Shown one piece after another: positions 8,359 to 16,037 of a DNA stretch of 36,264 bases. The DNA comes from Clostridium punense (lineage in GTDB: Bacteria > Bacillota > Clostridia > Clostridiales > Clostridiaceae): contig NZ_JAGGLL010000036.1 of the NCBI RefSeq assembly GCF_017874425.1, positions 1-36,264 of the forward strand, read 5' to 3'. Each line of letters opens with the position of its first letter. The first letter of the stretch is position 1. The notes below the pieces were generated by a model. It had not been told where the DNA came from. It was given only the letters and a program-made list of their open reading frames with translations, and did no database searches. The position numbers and the translations under genes were made by a program.

Positions 8359-8481
8359 CTTATAGTTTATACTATAAGTTTATCACAATAATTAAAAGCT
8401 TTAGTTTGCATGAGACTAATTATAAAATAAGAAGCTTTAATGTTCACATACTAATATTAGAAACAACAGGGGGAATTGGCA

Positions 8482-9309
8482 ATGAATATAATTAAAAATC
8501 GTGATGAAGGAACTTCCTTTTGGAGGGCTATGGGAGTATTTATTTTATATGTTCCAATTGTTTCATCAACAGTAGTTTTTCTTGTATTTGAAACAATTAA
8601 AACCTTGATGCATATTCAAGACAATACATTTCCAGGACTTTTACTTGATCAATTTAAAGCAGTAATAGCATACACAATGGCTATAATACTAATGATAAAA
8701 TCTTTCAAGGCTGAAGGATTAGAGAAATTAAGTATAAGGGGAAGAACAAACATTAATTGGATTATTTCAATACTCATGTTATTTATAGGTTACTATTTAT
8801 TTAGCCATAGTACCTTTGGGTTATTATTAGAGCAAATACCTATGCCTAAGTTTATAGAGAGTACCTTTGATAAAATTGCTTCCAACAACTATTTGATGTT
8901 TTTTTCTCTTACAATTACAGCACCAATTTTTGAAGAGATTATATGTAGAGGCATAATATTAGAGTTATTTTTAAAAAGATATACTGATTATTCAGCTATA
9001 GTATTATCAGCATTTATATTTGGATTAATGCACATGAATATTTCTCAGTTTATTAATGCATTTATCATAGGGTTAATATTAGGTTATATTTACTTAAAAA
9101 CCAGATCTTTAGCTCTATGCATACTGGGTCATTTCATTAATAATTTTATAGTTGCTACTATGAGTGTTATAAAACCAGACTATGTTTCAAAGTATAATTT
9201 AGTACAATTAATTATTGGTATTATATTTATTGCTTTAGCAATATATGTAATAAGGGAACAGAGAAACAAAGAGGTATTTAAGAAAAAAACAGTAAACCTA
9301 GAACAATAG
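8482..9309 (+). CDS. CPBP-family intramembrane protease (CAAX/Abi type)
   Basis: 275 residues with about seven to eight transmembrane segments. The three family motifs are present: EEIICR (EExxxR, residues 151-156), FGLMH (180-184) and HFINN (HxxxN, 217-221), which together form the glutamate/histidine active site of Rce1-like proteases. In Firmicutes, members process peptides or protect producers from their own bacteriocins. A TTG at 8476 is in frame, but AGGGGG is best spaced to the ATG at 8482. The gene ends the esterase/membrane-protein cluster and is followed by a strong terminator. The substrate is unknown. Confidence 0.85.
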   Translation: MNIIKNRDEGTSFWRAMGVFILYVPIVSSTVVFLVFETIKTLMHIQDNTFPGLLLDQFKAVIAYTMAIILMIKSFKAEGLEKLSIRGRTNINWIISILMLFIGYYLFSHSTFGLLLEQIPMPKFIESTFDKIASNNYLMFFSLTITAPIFEEIICRGIILELFLKRYTDYSAIVLSAFIFGLMHMNISQFINAFIIGLILGYIYLKTRSLALCILGHFINNFIVATMSVIKPDYVSKYNLVQLIIGIIFIALAIYVIREQRNKEVFKKKTVNLEQ

Positions 9310-9321
9310 GAATAAAAAAGG

Positions 9322-9359
9322 AACTAACTTAAGCACTAATGACTTAAGTTAGTTTTTTT
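9322..9359 (+). terminator. Strong intrinsic terminator
   Basis: A perfect 12-bp stem (AACTAACTTAAG and its complement) with a 9-nt loop is followed by seven T. It ends the 5979-9309 cluster before the convergent MerR-methyltransferase gene. Confidence 0.9.
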
Positions 9360-9428
9360 GTTGTTTTCATGTAAATTAAAAGACCAGCGGCTTATTTATT
9401 TTTAATTTGAACGAGTAAATTTTAGAGT

Positions 9429-10466
9429 TTAAATAACTTCAATAATAAAATTGATATAATCTATTTGAGTATAGCTTATAGTTTTATTATATTTCTTAAA
9501 TTCTTTCTGAAGAAAGTCAATGCTAGAATAATATTCATCCTCAATCTCACATATTTGTTCTTTAGTTAAGCTAGCAAATAGTCTGTCTTTAGCTTCTTCA
9601 TTCTCAAACATTAAATCACCAATAACTATTTTCCCATTGTCCTTTAATACCCTTATAAGTTCACCTATGGCAATAATCTTCTCTTTATCATCTAAATGAT
9701 GAAAGGCATAGGTGGAGACTATAATGTCAAAGGTTTTATTATCATAAGGAATTTTTAAAAATTCTCCTAATCTAACCTTTAATTTTGGATTTTTTTCCTT
9801 TGCCACATTTAACATTTCCCTAGATTGATCTATCCCCACAATGTTATGGCCAGCTTCAAAAAATCTATTAGCTAAATTTCCAGTTCCTACACCTATTTCT
9901 AAAATATTAGGGTCTTGTTTATTGAAGGAAGTGGCGATGTTAAAAACCTTATCTAATATTTTATTATAATTTTTATACATTCCTAAGGTGCCTATATTTC
10001 TAGTCACAGCTTTATCATAGGTAGATGCCCAACTATTAAAGTCCCACTTATCCTCCCATTGATTTTTTAACATATTTATTTCATTAGTTTCACTAATAAC
10101 TTTCAATATATTGGCTTGTTTATTACCTTCAGTGTCTTCATATATAGTATCTATAATTTTTTCTAAAGAAGTTCTTATTTGAATTAGCCTATGAATTTCA
10201 TTATTAACTATTTGCCATTGCTTATGAAAATGATCAAGATAATTGTTTTTAGTATTCTTTGATAGAAGTTCCTTAATGTCTTCAATGGATAGTCCAAGAA
10301 CTCTATATAAAAGTATGGACTGAAGTTTTATTAAATCTTCCTCAGTAAAATATCTATAATCATTATTCTGGTTTCTTTCGGGTTTTATTAAGCCCTTCTC
10401 TTCATAGAATCGTACTTTGTTAGTTGATATATTAAACATTTTAGCGGCTTGTTGGATAGTATACAT
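9429..10466 (-). CDS. MerR-type regulator fused to a class I SAM methyltransferase
   Basis: 345 residues. The N-terminus is a MerR winged helix (residues 2-70; TIQQAAKMFNISTNKVRFYE), then a dimerisation coiled coil (about 75-110), then a class I methyltransferase domain (about 140-290) with the SAM loop ILEIGVGTG (188-196), the acidic residue in GIDQS (211-215) and the motif STYAFHHLD. The normal MerR effector domain is thus replaced by an enzyme. The sequence suggests a regulator that binds SAM or a methylated small molecule, or an enzyme that controls its own synthesis. The promoter upstream has MerR architecture. It is convergent with the CPBP gene and divergent from the VIT-type transporter. 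AAGGGAG precedes the ATG by about 11 bases. Confidence 0.88.
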   Translation of the reverse strand: MYTIQQAAKMFNISTNKVRFYEEKGLIKPERNQNNDYRYFTEEDLIKLQSILLYRVLGLSIEDIKELLSKNTKNNYLDHFHKQWQIVNNEIHRLIQIRTSLEKIIDTIYEDTEGNKQANILKVISETNEINMLKNQWEDKWDFNSWASTYDKAVTRNIGTLGMYKNYNKILDKVFNIATSFNKQDPNILEIGVGTGNLANRFFEAGHNIVGIDQSREMLNVAKEKNPKLKVRLGEFLKIPYDNKTFDIIVSTYAFHHLDDKEKIIAIGELIRVLKDNGKIVIGDLMFENEEAKDRLFASLTKEQICEIEDEYYSSIDFLQKEFKKYNKTISYTQIDYINFIIEVI

Positions 10467-10502
10467 ATATTAATCGTCTCCCTTACAGTATCTTATAATG
10501 CA

Positions 10503-10533
10503 ATTGTAAACCTTTGCCTAAGGTTAAGGTCAA
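10503..10533 (-). promoter_or_regulatory. MerR-type promoter with 19-bp spacer and dyad operator
   Basis: On the minus strand TTGACC (plus 10528-10533) and TACAAT (10503-10508) are 19 bp apart, the stretched spacing typical of MerR-activated promoters. The spacer holds the dyad AACCTT-N5-AAGGTT (plus 10509-10525). It lies directly upstream of the MerR-methyltransferase gene, which suggests autoregulation. The divergent transporter gene may share the control. Confidence 0.75.
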
Positions 10534-10676
10534 GAGAGTAATTAAATTATGATATGATATTATTAAAAGAGCTATTAAAGAAAGAACCGTGCACTATGGA
10601 ATAGAAATCCTCTAGAATTTATCTTCTAAACAAAGCATATTATTAAAAGTAGAGCAAAAAATTAGGGGGCTTTATT

Positions 10677-11456
10677 ATGTTAACAAGAAACTTAGAAAAA
10701 GCTAAGGAGGCTTATAAAGCTAGAAATGTGGAAGAGAGCAAGAAGGCACATTTGGGAGCATCAACTGAAAATCATAAGATGGAGGGAAATTACATCAAAA
10801 GCTTAGTCTATGGAGGAATGGATGGAATAATTACAACCTTTGCAGTGGTGGCAGGAGTTGTAGGAGCTTCTTTATCCTCAGGAGTTATATTAATTTTAGG
10901 TATGGCAAATTTACTTGCGGATGGATTTTCTATGGCTATTGGTGATTATCTAAGCACTAAGGCTGAAATGGAATTTAAAAAAGGAGAGAGAGCTAGAGAA
11001 GCGTGGGAGGTAAAAAATTACCCTGAGGGTGAAAAGCTAGAGCTTAAAGAAATATATATGGCAAAGGGGATAAATGAAGAGGATAGTAACCAACTTGTAG
11101 ATATTATTTCTAAGCATAAAGAAGCTTGGGTAGATATAATGATGGTGGAAGAGTTAGGAATACTAGAAGATAGTGAATCACCATTAAAAAATGCCTTAGT
11201 AACCTTCTTTTCCTTTGCAGTCTTTGGTTTTATACCAATACTTGCTTACATTATAGGAATAAAAATTGACTTTATAGAACAGAATGTTTTTGCTTTTGAT
11301 TGTGTACTAACAGGAATAACTTTATTTATTTTAGGTGCTATTAAAGCTAAAATTACAGGTTTAAACTGGATAAAGTCAGGAATTGAAACCTTGATAGTTG
11401 GGGGTGTTGCAGCAGGAATAGCATATACTGTTGGAATACTATTATCTCTATTTTAA
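10677..11456 (+). CDS. VIT1/CCC1-family Fe2+/Mn2+ transporter
   Basis: 259 residues. Five transmembrane segments are predicted: about 43-63, 66-92, 170-193, 204-224 and 234-258. The first pair carries the family motifs [15 protein letters not shown] and [16 protein letters not shown], including acidic residues Asp49 and Asp82 that line the metal path in relatives. A cytosolic loop (about 95-165) rich in Glu ([15 protein letters not shown]) matches the metal-binding domain of VIT1. The first 35 residues are charged and helical. Family members move Fe2+ or Mn2+ out of the cytosol. AGGGGG lies eight bases before the ATG. The divergent MerR-type gene is a possible regulator. Confidence 0.85.
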   Translation: MLTRNLEKAKEAYKARNVEESKKAHLGASTENHKMEGNYIKSLVYGGMDGIITTFAVVAGVVGASLSSGVILILGMANLLADGFSMAIGDYLSTKAEMEFKKGERAREAWEVKNYPEGEKLELKEIYMAKGINEEDSNQLVDIISKHKEAWVDIMMVEELGILEDSESPLKNALVTFFSFAVFGFIPILAYIIGIKIDFIEQNVFAFDCVLTGITLFILGAIKAKITGLNWIKSGIETLIVGGVAAGIAYTVGILLSLF

Positions 11457-11531
11457 TTAAAACATTATTCTATTATAAAATCTAAAGTATATGTAGCAAT
11501 AATACTTATAATAATTGAAAGATTTTTTCTC

Positions 11532-11560
11532 AAAGGGATTAACCTAGGTTAACCCTTTTA
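11532..11560 (+). terminator. Intrinsic terminator after the VIT-type transporter
   Basis: AAAGGGATTAACCT pairs with AGGTTAACCCTTTT, leaving one bulged base and a minimal loop, followed by a short T-rich stretch. Confidence 0.7.
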
Positions 11561-11741
11561 TTATGATATAAATTAAGTTTTAGATTTTATTTTCTCAAAC
11601 AGTTAATCAAAAAAATAACAACTTAATCTTAGTTAAATTTAAAATTAACACTTTGAACCCTATAAAAGGCAATTGTGCAACTTGAAAAGGGTTACATAAA
11701 GTGACTTAAAATAAATATATAGTAAATATCATAATTATTAA

Positions 11742-11765
11742 ACATATTTATCATGATTAATATGT
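11742..11765. promoter_or_regulatory. Near-perfect palindrome upstream of the histidine kinase
   Basis: 24-bp dyad centred on TCATGA with outer arms ACATATT and AATATGT; only one base pair (11749/11758) breaks the symmetry. It lies about 65 bp upstream of the predicted kinase promoter, so it could be an operator. No adjacent regulator is known to use it. Confidence 0.4.
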
Positions 11766-11806
11766 AAATAAATAGATTATTTTCAAATATTTTAGTAAAA
11801 ATAAGC

Positions 11807-11835
11807 TTTAAAGTAACAAAATACTAGTGTATAAT
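11807..11835 (+). promoter_or_regulatory. Predicted promoter of the orphan histidine kinase
   Basis: TTTAAA (11807-11812) and TATAAT (11830-11835) are 17 bp apart. Transcription would begin near 11842 and give a leader of about 250 nt before the kinase start. Confidence 0.5.
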
Positions 11836-11841
11836 AAATAT

Positions 11842-12091
11842 TGGCAACAGATAATTTTCGATAATTTGTTAACAATAGGATTGAGTAAGGATTATCTAAG
11901 TTTATAAAGTTACTTCTTACAAAAGTGGCGCTTAGAAAAAAGTATTAATATTTAACTCACCATGGGGATTGAGTTAAGGACTTCTAAAGGTATACTTAAT
12001 TATGTTCATTTCGGGAAGTCCTAAAGGATTTAAGGTAGGCTTACTTGCAGAATAAGCTCTAGTCTTGATTCCTGAAAAGGGGGATATGTGT
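11842..12091 (+). other. Long structured 5' leader of the histidine kinase
   Basis: No gene is visible. The leader holds a perfect 8-bp hairpin, TTAACTCA (11952-11959) with TGAGTTAA (11970-11977), and then a second 8-bp pair, AGGACTTC (11977-11984) with GAAGTCCT (12015-12022), that closes a 30-nt loop. A 7-base direct repeat CTAAAGG follows each arm of the second stem, and a small GCTTA/TAAGC hairpin lies near 12040. I do not recognise a known riboswitch. Confidence 0.45.
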
Positions 12092-12988
12092 ATGGTAAAT
12101 TATGAGTACTTAACAAAAGAGCAGCTTATTAATGAACTTAAAGAAAAAGATAAGTATATTTATGACTTAAAAAAGGCTAATGAGGAAGCTAAAAACTATG
12201 CTGAGCTAAAAACAGAATTATTTTCAATTATTTCTCATGAACTAAAAACACCACTAAATATAATATTTGGAGCAATACAGTTAATAGAAAACATACATAA
12301 AGAACAAGAAAACTGTAAGTATTGTAGACCACTAAATAAATACTTAAAGACTATGAGGCAAAATTGTTATAGACTGTTAAGACTAATCAATAATTTTATA
12401 GATATGAACAAAATAGAAATAGGTTTCTTTAAGTTAAACTTAACCAATAATGATATAGTAAAAACTATTGAAGATATTACACTATCAGTTGTAGAGTTTG
12501 CCCAAGCAAAGCAAATAAACATTATTTTTGATACAGAAATAGAAGAAAAGATTATAGCTACAGATTCTGAAAAAATTGAGAGAGTTATACTTAACTTACT
12601 ATCTAATTCTATTAAGTTCACAGACTCTGGAGGAATTATCGAGGTATATATCAAAAACCTAGAGGAAAGTATAGTTATAGCTGTAAAAGACAATGGTAGT
12701 GGTATGCCTGAAGAAATGTTAGAGAAAATATTTGATATTTTTAGCCAGGTAGATTCATCCTTAAGAAGACAAGCTGAAGGAAGCGGAATAGGACTTTTCT
12801 TATCTAAATCCATCATTGAAATGCATGGAGGAAAAATATATGCAAAGAGTAAGTTAGGTATTGGAAGTGAGTTTATTATAGAAATTCCTACGAGGATCAT
12901 TGAAGATAGTAAAGTTGCAGAAGTAGCTATTTCAGCTGAGAGAAGGATAGAAAAAATACATATTGAATTTGCAGATATTTACTCGTAA
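12092..12988 (+). CDS. Orphan soluble histidine kinase
   Basis: 298 residues. A short N-terminal coiled coil (1-40) leads into the HisKA domain with phospho-acceptor His49 (FSIISHELKTPLN) and a HATPase domain with N-box NLLSNSIKF (168-176), G1 box DNGSGMP (200-206) and G2 box GSGIGLFLSKS (230-240). There is no membrane segment, PAS domain or response regulator next to it. Clostridial orphan kinases of this build can phosphorylate Spo0A, so a sporulation or solventogenesis role is possible but inferred. AAGGGGG is eight bases before the ATG at 12092; the earlier TTG (12065) and ATG (12086) are poorly placed. Cys75 and Cys78 (CKYC) in the kinase helix could be redox- or metal-sensitive. Confidence 0.88.
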   Translation: MVNYEYLTKEQLINELKEKDKYIYDLKKANEEAKNYAELKTELFSIISHELKTPLNIIFGAIQLIENIHKEQENCKYCRPLNKYLKTMRQNCYRLLRLINNFIDMNKIEIGFFKLNLTNNDIVKTIEDITLSVVEFAQAKQINIIFDTEIEEKIIATDSEKIERVILNLLSNSIKFTDSGGIIEVYIKNLEESIVIAVKDNGSGMPEEMLEKIFDIFSQVDSSLRRQAEGSGIGLFLSKSIIEMHGGKIYAKSKLGIGSEFIIEIPTRIIEDSKVAEVAISAERRIEKIHIEFADIYS

Positions 12989-13039
12989 GAACACTTGAGT
13001 GCCAGAAATACAATGAGTATTTATGAGACTAATATTGAT

Positions 13040-13084
13040 AAAGCCATGCATAATAGAGATTTAACTCTACTTATGTATGGCTTT
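13040..13084 (+). terminator. Hairpin terminator after the histidine kinase
   Basis: A long imperfect stem (AAAGCCAT...ATGGCTTT, with inner AGAG/CTCT pairing) is followed by a T-rich but broken tail. It may serve both strands. Confidence 0.55.
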
Positions 13085-13169
13085 CATATTATTTAGGATT
13101 ATCATTTACCCTGTGAAAATGCTAGGTATTCAATTAAAGGTAAGCGTTAACCAATCTTCGCTATATAGT

Positions 13170-13841
13170 TTATTCAAAATCCTTACTTTTGTATATTCTC
13201 ATAGAAATTAACATGGAAACAAGAAAAATGATGAGAACTATAATAACTAAAAGAGCTTTAGACACTAGTGAAGGTGTGTTTAAAAGTAATTCTTGAATAT
13301 TTTTAGCTATAGCACTATTAGGATGAGAATTAGCATAATCACCTATAAAACTAGGGATAAACATAAAAGCCATAAACAGTATTATATTTGCAACTTTCAT
13401 TTTAATTATTCCAAATTTAAAGTAAAGAGGATAAAAGATAGATGCAAACAAAGCGCCACCAGTGATAACAAATGCAATATCCTCTATGGAAATAAGTCTT
13501 TCAAAGTTTGGAAGTCCAATATAAAAGCCTATGGAACCTAGAAGTACAGAGCAAGCAATACCATAAGTTGCAAAAGCAAAAATAGCAAGATATTTCGCAA
13601 TCACAATATCTTGACGCTTTATTGGAAGGCTGTTAAATATAATGTAGGTCTTATTTTTATCATCATAGCCACAAGAATAGTAAATTAGAATATAAACTAC
13701 AGCAAAGGGAGCAAGAGTATATACGGCACCTCCATTAGGAACTATGCCTTGAAAAGCATAGGCTGCAAAGATTACATAGATAAATCCAAAAAGCAACATT
13801 TTCTTTTGCACTAGAAATTCTTTAAGAATTAAATTATACAT
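13170..13841 (-). CDS. ABC-2 type permease of the YtrA-controlled exporter
   Basis: 223 residues with about six transmembrane segments spread evenly (the first, MLLFGFIYVIFAAYAF, starts near residue 15; the last ends near 215). It has the charged N-terminal tag (MYNLILKEFLVQKK) and the loop IIFNSLPIKRQDIVIAKY that are typical of ABC-2 membrane proteins. Its ATG overlaps the stop of the ATPase gene (TAATG), and GGAGGG lies inside the end of that gene, so the two are translationally coupled. It probably forms an exporter or a cell-envelope stress transporter with that ATPase. The substrate is unknown. Confidence 0.85.
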   Translation of the reverse strand: MYNLILKEFLVQKKMLLFGFIYVIFAAYAFQGIVPNGGAVYTLAPFAVVYILIYYSCGYDDKNKTYIIFNSLPIKRQDIVIAKYLAIFAFATYGIACSVLLGSIGFYIGLPNFERLISIEDIAFVITGGALFASIFYPLYFKFGIIKMKVANIILFMAFMFIPSFIGDYANSHPNSAIAKNIQELLLNTPSLVSKALLVIIVLIIFLVSMLISMRIYKSKDFE

Positions 13842-14698
13842 TAGGCATCCCTCCTTACTGTGTAAACCATGATATCCTCTAAGGAAGGTCTTTCAATTAT
13901 GACCTCTCCATTAAATTGCTTTTTTATATTATTACTGTTTGTTAGACCCTCAAAGCCAAAACTATTTTCACGAATTGCAATGAATTCCTTTCGAATATCA
14001 GAATCTAAAAGTTCCTTTTTGCCTTTGATAATAGCATAATCCTCTAAAACTTTATCCTTTGGTTGAGAGAATACAATCTCCCCATTATTTATAAAAGTTA
14101 TATAATCTGCTATTTTCTCTAAATCATTTGTGATATGAGTAGAAAAGAAGATGCTTACATTTTCATCTTGGATTATTCCATAGAGAATATCTAGAAGTTC
14201 ACTTCTAAACACTGGATCTAATCCTGCAGTAGGCTCATCCATTATAATAAGCTCAGCTTTATGGGATAGAGCAATGGCTAGGGAAAATTTCATCTTCATT
14301 CCCTTAGAAAGGTCTTTGATTTTTTTGCTAGAAGGCAATTTAAATTCCTTTATATATTTATCAAAGATTTTATTATCCCAATTCTTATAAAAGGGTGATA
14401 AAATGTTTTTCATATCCTTAATAGTCAAATCTTCATAGTAGTAATTTTCATCATACACAAAACCAATTTTAGACTTTATTTCTTTTTCATTATCTATATT
14501 GTCTTTACCAAAGATGTTAATAGTACCGCTATCCTTTTTTACTAAATTCATTATAAGTTTGATAGTTGTGCTTTTTCCTGCACCATTAGGACCTATAAAG
14601 CCCATGACAAAACCAGGTTTTAGAGAAAAACTCACATCTTTTAAGGAAAATCCTTCATAGGATTTATTCAAATTCTTAATTTCTAATATATTTTCCAT
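13841..14698 (-). CDS. ABC transporter ATPase (YtrB-like)
   Basis: 285 residues. Walker A is GPNGAGKST (36-44), the signature is LSKGMKMKF, Walker B is LIIMDEPTAGLDP and the switch His is in STHITNDLEK. The C-terminal part (about 220-285) is the extension seen in YtrB/BcrA-like exporters. A longer frame starts at 14740, but GGAGG is seven bases before the ATG at 14698 (MENILEIKNL), so that start is used. It lies 66 bp downstream of the GntR gene in the same operon. In Bacilli the YtrA-YtrB family responds to cell-wall antibiotics; that role is by analogy. Confidence 0.88.
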   Translation of the reverse strand: MENILEIKNLNKSYEGFSLKDVSFSLKPGFVMGFIGPNGAGKSTTIKLIMNLVKKDSGTINIFGKDNIDNEKEIKSKIGFVYDENYYYEDLTIKDMKNILSPFYKNWDNKIFDKYIKEFKLPSSKKIKDLSKGMKMKFSLAIALSHKAELIIMDEPTAGLDPVFRSELLDILYGIIQDENVSIFFSTHITNDLEKIADYITFINNGEIVFSQPKDKVLEDYAIIKGKKELLDSDIRKEFIAIRENSFGFEGLTNSNNIKKQFNGEVIIERPSLEDIMVYTVRRDA

Positions 14699-14764
14699 GG
14701 CGATTCCTCCTTTAGGAAAAATTTTATGTAATCCAAACAAGCCTTAGTATCTGAAGTTGAAATT

Positions 14765-15136
14765 CTATTCGTTAAATAGTAGTCTAAGCATTTCTTCAAC
14801 CTCTGAAAGGGTTAGTCCCATTAATTTGCTTTCTGTAATTACTTCAATTAATTTGTTTTCCAATTCTTTTAGCCTTTTTTCTTTTAGTAATTCTTGATTC
14901 TGCCCCGATACATAGGATCCTTTCCCAGGTACAGTTTCAATAAAGCCCTCTTTTTCAAGCTCTTCATAGGCACGTTTCGTTGTGATAACACTGATTTGAA
15001 GCTCTTTTGCTAGGAGACGTATTGAAGGAAGTAATTCTCCAGCAGTAATGTCCCCTTTCATGATAGCACCCTTTATTTGACTAGTTATTTGTTCATATAT
15101 TGGTTCACCGGATGAATTAGAAATAATAATATTCAT
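14765..15136 (-). CDS. GntR-family regulator, YtrA subfamily
   Basis: 123 residues: an N-terminal winged helix-turn-helix (11-78; PIYEQITSQIKGAIMKGDI, LPSIRLLAKELQIS, GFIETVPGKGSYVS) and only a short helical C-terminal tail for dimerisation, with no effector domain, as in the YtrA subfamily. It is the first gene of the ABC exporter operon, and its promoter carries a 17-bp inverted repeat, so it should repress itself and the exporter. AAAGGAG is well spaced to the ATG. Confidence 0.9.
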   Translation of the reverse strand: MNIIISNSSGEPIYEQITSQIKGAIMKGDITAGELLPSIRLLAKELQISVITTKRAYEELEKEGFIETVPGKGSYVSGQNQELLKEKRLKELENKLIEVITESKLMGLTLSEVEEMLRLLFNE

Positions 15137-15154
15137 AGCTAGCTCCTTTATGAA

Positions 15155-15193
15155 AGTATATACTGTATATAAACTATATATACAGTATATACT
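15155..15193. promoter_or_regulatory. YtrA-type operator: perfect 17-bp inverted repeat
   Basis: Arm AGTATATACTGTATATA (15155-15171) and its exact reverse complement (15177-15193) flank a 5-bp centre. Each arm contains the self-complementary decamer AGTATATACT at its outer end, so two regulator dimers could bind side by side. The repeat covers the -10 box and the start of the GntR operon. Confidence 0.85.
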
Positions 15194-15212
15194 GATTAAA
15201 TTTATGTGTCAA
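15184..15212 (-). promoter_or_regulatory. Near-consensus promoter of the GntR-ABC operon
   Basis: On the minus strand TTGACA (plus 15207-15212) is a perfect -35 box, and TATACT (15184-15189) 17 bp away is the -10 box. The -10 box lies inside the operator. Confidence 0.85.
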
Positions 15213-15222
15213 TAGTAGATGT

Positions 15223-15362
15223 TTAACAACATTTTGGAAACTTCAAATCTGCCAACTTCTAAGGTGTCTGCTTAGCAGACTTGCAGTTGCTCAGCCGAGG
15301 TAAGTTGCGTTGGTGTAACAAATACAGTTTGTTCGGTGTAAATCTGCTTCCAAAGTTGTTAA
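15223..15362. repeat. Repeat family R2, copy A
   Basis: A 140-bp unit with imperfect inverted ends (TTAACAAC...TTTTGGAA at the left; TTCCAAAGTTGTTAA at the right). It has an internal hairpin GTCTGC-TTA-GCAGAC, a second hairpin AACAAA/TTTGTT, and visibly higher GC than its surroundings. Its reverse complement matches 32374-32500 at both ends and in a 22-base core (begins ACTTACCT, ends AGCAACTG, three mismatches). It could be a small non-autonomous mobile element or a dispersed structured RNA gene. Confidence 0.65.
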
Positions 15363-15450
15363 TAAGAGTAGGTCGTGTTAATTATAAATTTAGGTTACAA
15401 AGTGTTTATGGAACAGTGATCGTGGAAAGCTTATGATAAGGAGCACTTTG

Positions 15451-15489
15451 ATGAAATTTAAAAAAATATGCACACATACATTCCCTTAG
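15451..15489 (+). CDS. 12-codon reading frame with ideal ribosome site (leader peptide?)
   Basis: MKFKKICTHTFP, ending at TAG 15487-15489. AAGGAG lies seven bases before the ATG. The stop codon overlaps a 7-bp hairpin TCCCTTA (15482-15488) / TAAGGGA (15502-15508), as in some translation-coupled leaders. It lies about 60 bp upstream of the next gene. It may be a leader peptide or chance. Confidence 0.3.
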   Translation: MKFKKICTHTFP

Positions 15490-15551
15490 GAATATGATAT
15501 ATAAGGGACAAGCAGTATGGAGTCCCAAAAAAATTTAAAGAGGTGCAATAT

Positions 15552-16037
15552 ATGAACGGATTCGCAGGAACAAGCCTTAATAATTCAGACTATCGCAATG
15601 CTTGTGGGTATCAGGATAGTTATAGATTTTCTAATACTCCATTTAACAGTGAGGTAGTCACCTATGCTGGCCCAGCAGCTAATGGGGGTGGAGACTGTGC
15701 TTTAATTCATGAACAATTTGCAGTAAACTTTACAAGGAATTTAGCTCAAACAGGACCACAAACTATCTACACTGCTACACGTTTTATACGTTGTCAAGAT
15801 AGTGCTGATATATTCCCTTTTGGAACTATCATAGCAAGAAACCTTTCTGCATTTCCAATAACTATAATAATATCAGGAGATACAGGACAAACAAGGACAA
15901 TTCCACCAAACTCAGAAATAGTAATAGTATCAAATTCTATAGGACAAGTAGATATAGATGAGTCACTAACTCAAAATGGACAAGCTAGGTTATTGCTCCT
16001 ATTTGATTTATACTATCCAGCTTTCCCAGCAGTTTAA
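15552..16037 (+). CDS. Unrecognised beta-rich protein, possible spore-coat or appendage-type
   Basis: 161 residues, no signal peptide, no transmembrane segment, rich in Asn, Gly, Ser, Thr and Ile. Residues 1-45 look disordered (MNGFAGTSLNNSDYRNACGY). A beta-sandwich-like part follows with GGGDCALIHEQF, IRCQDSADIFPFGTIIARN, an ITIIISGD strand and IPPNSEIVIVSNS. Three cysteines (in NACGY, GDCAL and RCQD) could form cross-links. Short beta-rich, cysteine-containing proteins without signal peptides are common in spore coats and endospore appendages, so that role is suggested, not shown. A GTG at 15543 is in frame but lies within the ribosome site; ATG 15552 is used. Confidence 0.7.
   Translation: MNGFAGTSLNNSDYRNACGYQDSYRFSNTPFNSEVVTYAGPAANGGGDCALIHEQFAVNFTRNLAQTGPQTIYTATRFIRCQDSADIFPFGTIIARNLSAFPITIIISGDTGQTRTIPPNSEIVIVSNSIGQVDIDESLTQNGQARLLLLFDLYYPAFPAV

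Noticed and set aside
11842-12091. Cyclic di-GMP or other known riboswitch in the kinase leader
   Set aside because: I could not find the conserved cores of c-di-GMP, SAM, lysine or purine riboswitches in it.
12367-12900. Long minus-strand frame (177 codons) inside the histidine kinase gene
   Set aside because: Mirror of the kinase codon pattern; Ser/Ile/Leu-rich, no ribosome site, no family motif.
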